Source: Enoplolaimus lenunculus (Eukaryota; Nematoda; Enoplea; Enoplida; Thoracostomopsidae). From it: 64,000 nucleotides of DNA. Within the stretch, counting starts at the first letter, position 1, and the number at the start of each line of letters is the position of its first letter. The stretch lies in contig JASANG010002951.1 of assembly GCA_030248215.1 (NCBI GenBank), forward strand, positions 62,001 through 126,000. The letters are read 5' to 3'. Below are positions 58,101 to 61,100 of this stretch, one piece after another. The translations under genes were made by a program, and so were the position numbers. The notes under the pieces are model-generated. The model had not been told where the DNA came from, searched no databases, and saw only the letters and a program-made list of their open reading frames with translations.

Positions 58101-61100
58101 ACGTAAAATAGTACACGGTACCTCTACAAAATGATGGCGGCATCCCAACACACATTGCGTACTGAATCGGAAGAAGAATTGACAAAAACGCAACATAATA
58201 CGGCCACAACAACGCTTGTCGCCGCCGACTCGTCGAAACACACGCGATTAATATGACAGAATAGATTAACGCGAACGAATCCATACGAACTCCAATTGCA
58301 GCGATGGTTGATATATAGCAAAGCTGAAAATATACACTGAATAAAATGTAATATCCGCAAAATCTATTTTTAGTGGCCGGCGGCGGCGCGCGGCGGCGCC
58401 GCATCAATTTTTATTAAAAAATTTACGGTGCCATGCGCCGTCGCGCGGCGGCGTCCGGTCACACACGGTGAGTATAGCGCAACCCTAAATATGCAGTTTT
58501 AACATTTTAACAGTGTCTACGCATTAACGTTGATAAGAATCGTAAAAATTGTAGACAAATGCGGTAAAGATTTCTTTTTAGAATCTATTGAATTTTAGAG
58601 TTCAAAAATGTTTTATTCGAAAGTTCGTAAAACACATTTTAAATGCAGCTATACCCTCCCTAGTATATATGTCGTAGGCGAATCTGCTATTCCGGCCAAT
58701 TACTAATTGGCCTAGGCCAATGTGATATTTTGTGCAATAGCAGTTTCGACAACGCTAAACTGCTATTAAACTTATAGTCCAACCAGACTTTATTATTTGG
58801 ACAGACGCAATACCGTTAGCTAATCAGCGTGTTTAGCCAATCTGCTATTTGTTCAGAATAGCAGATTGGCCTAGGCCAATTGGTAATTGACATGAATAGC
58901 AGCTTGGCCTACGACACACACAAATATACATTTTTAAATTTGTACGTGGCTCTACAACGCAACTTCCAACTATGGTTAAGGCTCTTGTAATATTAGTGTC
59001 GCTACCCCCTCCTTCTATGGAGGGGGCCCAGAGCAGCTGAAGGTCTACGCCAAAACCAACTTCTATGGAGGAGGCCCGGAGCAGATGAGGGTCTACGCCA
59101 AAACCAACTTCTATGGAGGGGGCCCGGAGCAGCTGAGGGTCTACGCCAAAACCAACTTCTATGGAGGGGGCCCAGAGCAGCTGAGGGTCTACGCCAAAAC
59201 CACCTTCTATGGAGAGGGCCCGAAGCAGCTGAGGGTTTACGCCAAAACCAACTTCTATGGAGGGGGCCCGGAGCAGCTGAGGGTCTACGCCAAAACCAAC
59301 GTCTATGGAGGGGGTCCAGAGCAGCTGAGAATCTTCGCCAAAACCGAACCGACATTCGATTTTAAAAAAATTTGTTGCCTTCGGCGTAGTTTTGCTTATC
59401 GATCGTGTAAATCACGCATAATTGGCACTCGCATGCGAGCTTTGTTTCTGCCATTTTGCCCCCCCTCTGTATACGCCAATTGTTTTCGATCAGCTCCTGT
59501 CACCCCTGAATTTGGCCCCGTCTCAAAAGTCCGGTGGGGCCTTAGACACTGTGTATCAATGGCGCTGTCTCTCTACTTCAAGCTGATTTCAAACGGGGTA
59601 GTGAGTGGCCTATCGCAAGTTCTTGTACTAAAACTTGAAAAAATGTGTAAAAAATGTAATTTTTTTACCTCGAGTCCGAACTTATAAAATGAATGATTAA
59701 TAATGAACTTAAAACACGACACTAAGTTCCGGTCGGCGGCTTTTCGTGTGACGTTCGGTAACAGAACACCGCGTGGAAGTTGTTGGTCAGAAGAATCTTT
59801 TGATGTTGCCGAACTTCGATTGTGTGTTTGCCGCATTAGGACTAACGATTGAAACGTTAACAGTAATAAAATAACCAGATAATCCTGAAAAAAGGTTACG
59901 TTATTTCTAACTTAAGTTATCTTGCTATCGAACGTTGGACTCGTAAAAACACTCTACTTAAAATACTTTAGTTATCTTACAGTAACTTTTTTATGTGTAT
60001 AAGTGTCCTAAATATAGAGTAAATCTTTGCAGAAATAATGTAAATAAGTAAAACTACTGCTGTCGGCTGCTGATTAATTAAGTAAATGTAAAACTAAAGA
60101 ACTTTGTGTTTGTTTAAAATTCAGTAAAACTTTGCAAAGCACCGTACATATTAAGTAAAACCGACACTTTATTCGGCAACAGTTTTATTTAATTTTAAGC
60201 ATGTTTTTAGTGAGTATAGTGTTAAGCTGTATTTGCACGTGCAAATTTTTGCAGCGAGAACGAATTACAACTTCAAGCCGAAGGTCTGGCCTGCCTGCCC
60301 CAGATCAAAATTTGGGTTCAAGCTCGCTTCTCGAGCTTAATTTCTTCCACAACATTGCGGCCGCCGGAAGAAACCCCCGGTTAGCTTGGACTGCTTCCAG
60401 GGCTTTTGACCATAACTTGCAGGTAACTGTGACTGCTGTTTCTTTGACACGGCAAAACTTACACCTATAATTACTGTAGTGACCCGAATAAGAGGGGGGA
60501 GACTCATATTTATTTGACCTCTCCGAAGGATACTCCTGCTATTATTCGGTTACGAACTGTTATTTATTTTTAACCCACGCTCCACGACCCTTCGTTACTG
60601 ATATATATCCGGTATTGCTACTATCCGTTAAATTTAACCTTTATTTGTCTTGTATCAAAAAACGTTTTACCTTGACAAAATCGTAAATTTGCGGAACTTT
60701 TTGTAGTCCAGCCCATCGCGTCGCCGTTGTAAGCACATAATCATTTTGATTAAATTCACTCAGTTCGTTGACCACTGATCCCTGTAGTTATAAGCTATAA
60801 AAATCACAGCCTGTATTCTCAAATGTGTGTAGCATCATTATCACCAATCAGCGAACGCTTTTGTAGCTGTCGAACAAGTTATGGTAACAAAATTAGGCAG
60901 ATTTTTCGCATTTGATTGGTCTCATTTCTGCGCAAATTTTAACATCGGCAATTGCGGAAGTTGGTCAGTTTGAAAGTGTACATACATTGCTAACTGGTAA
61001 TAGATGCTATAGAAATATAGACCCAGGGGTTAAAGATAAACCCTAATACTTCCATTTTAGCAGTTTACTCCAAGCGTCCCATAGTTTCGGATAGGTTTTG

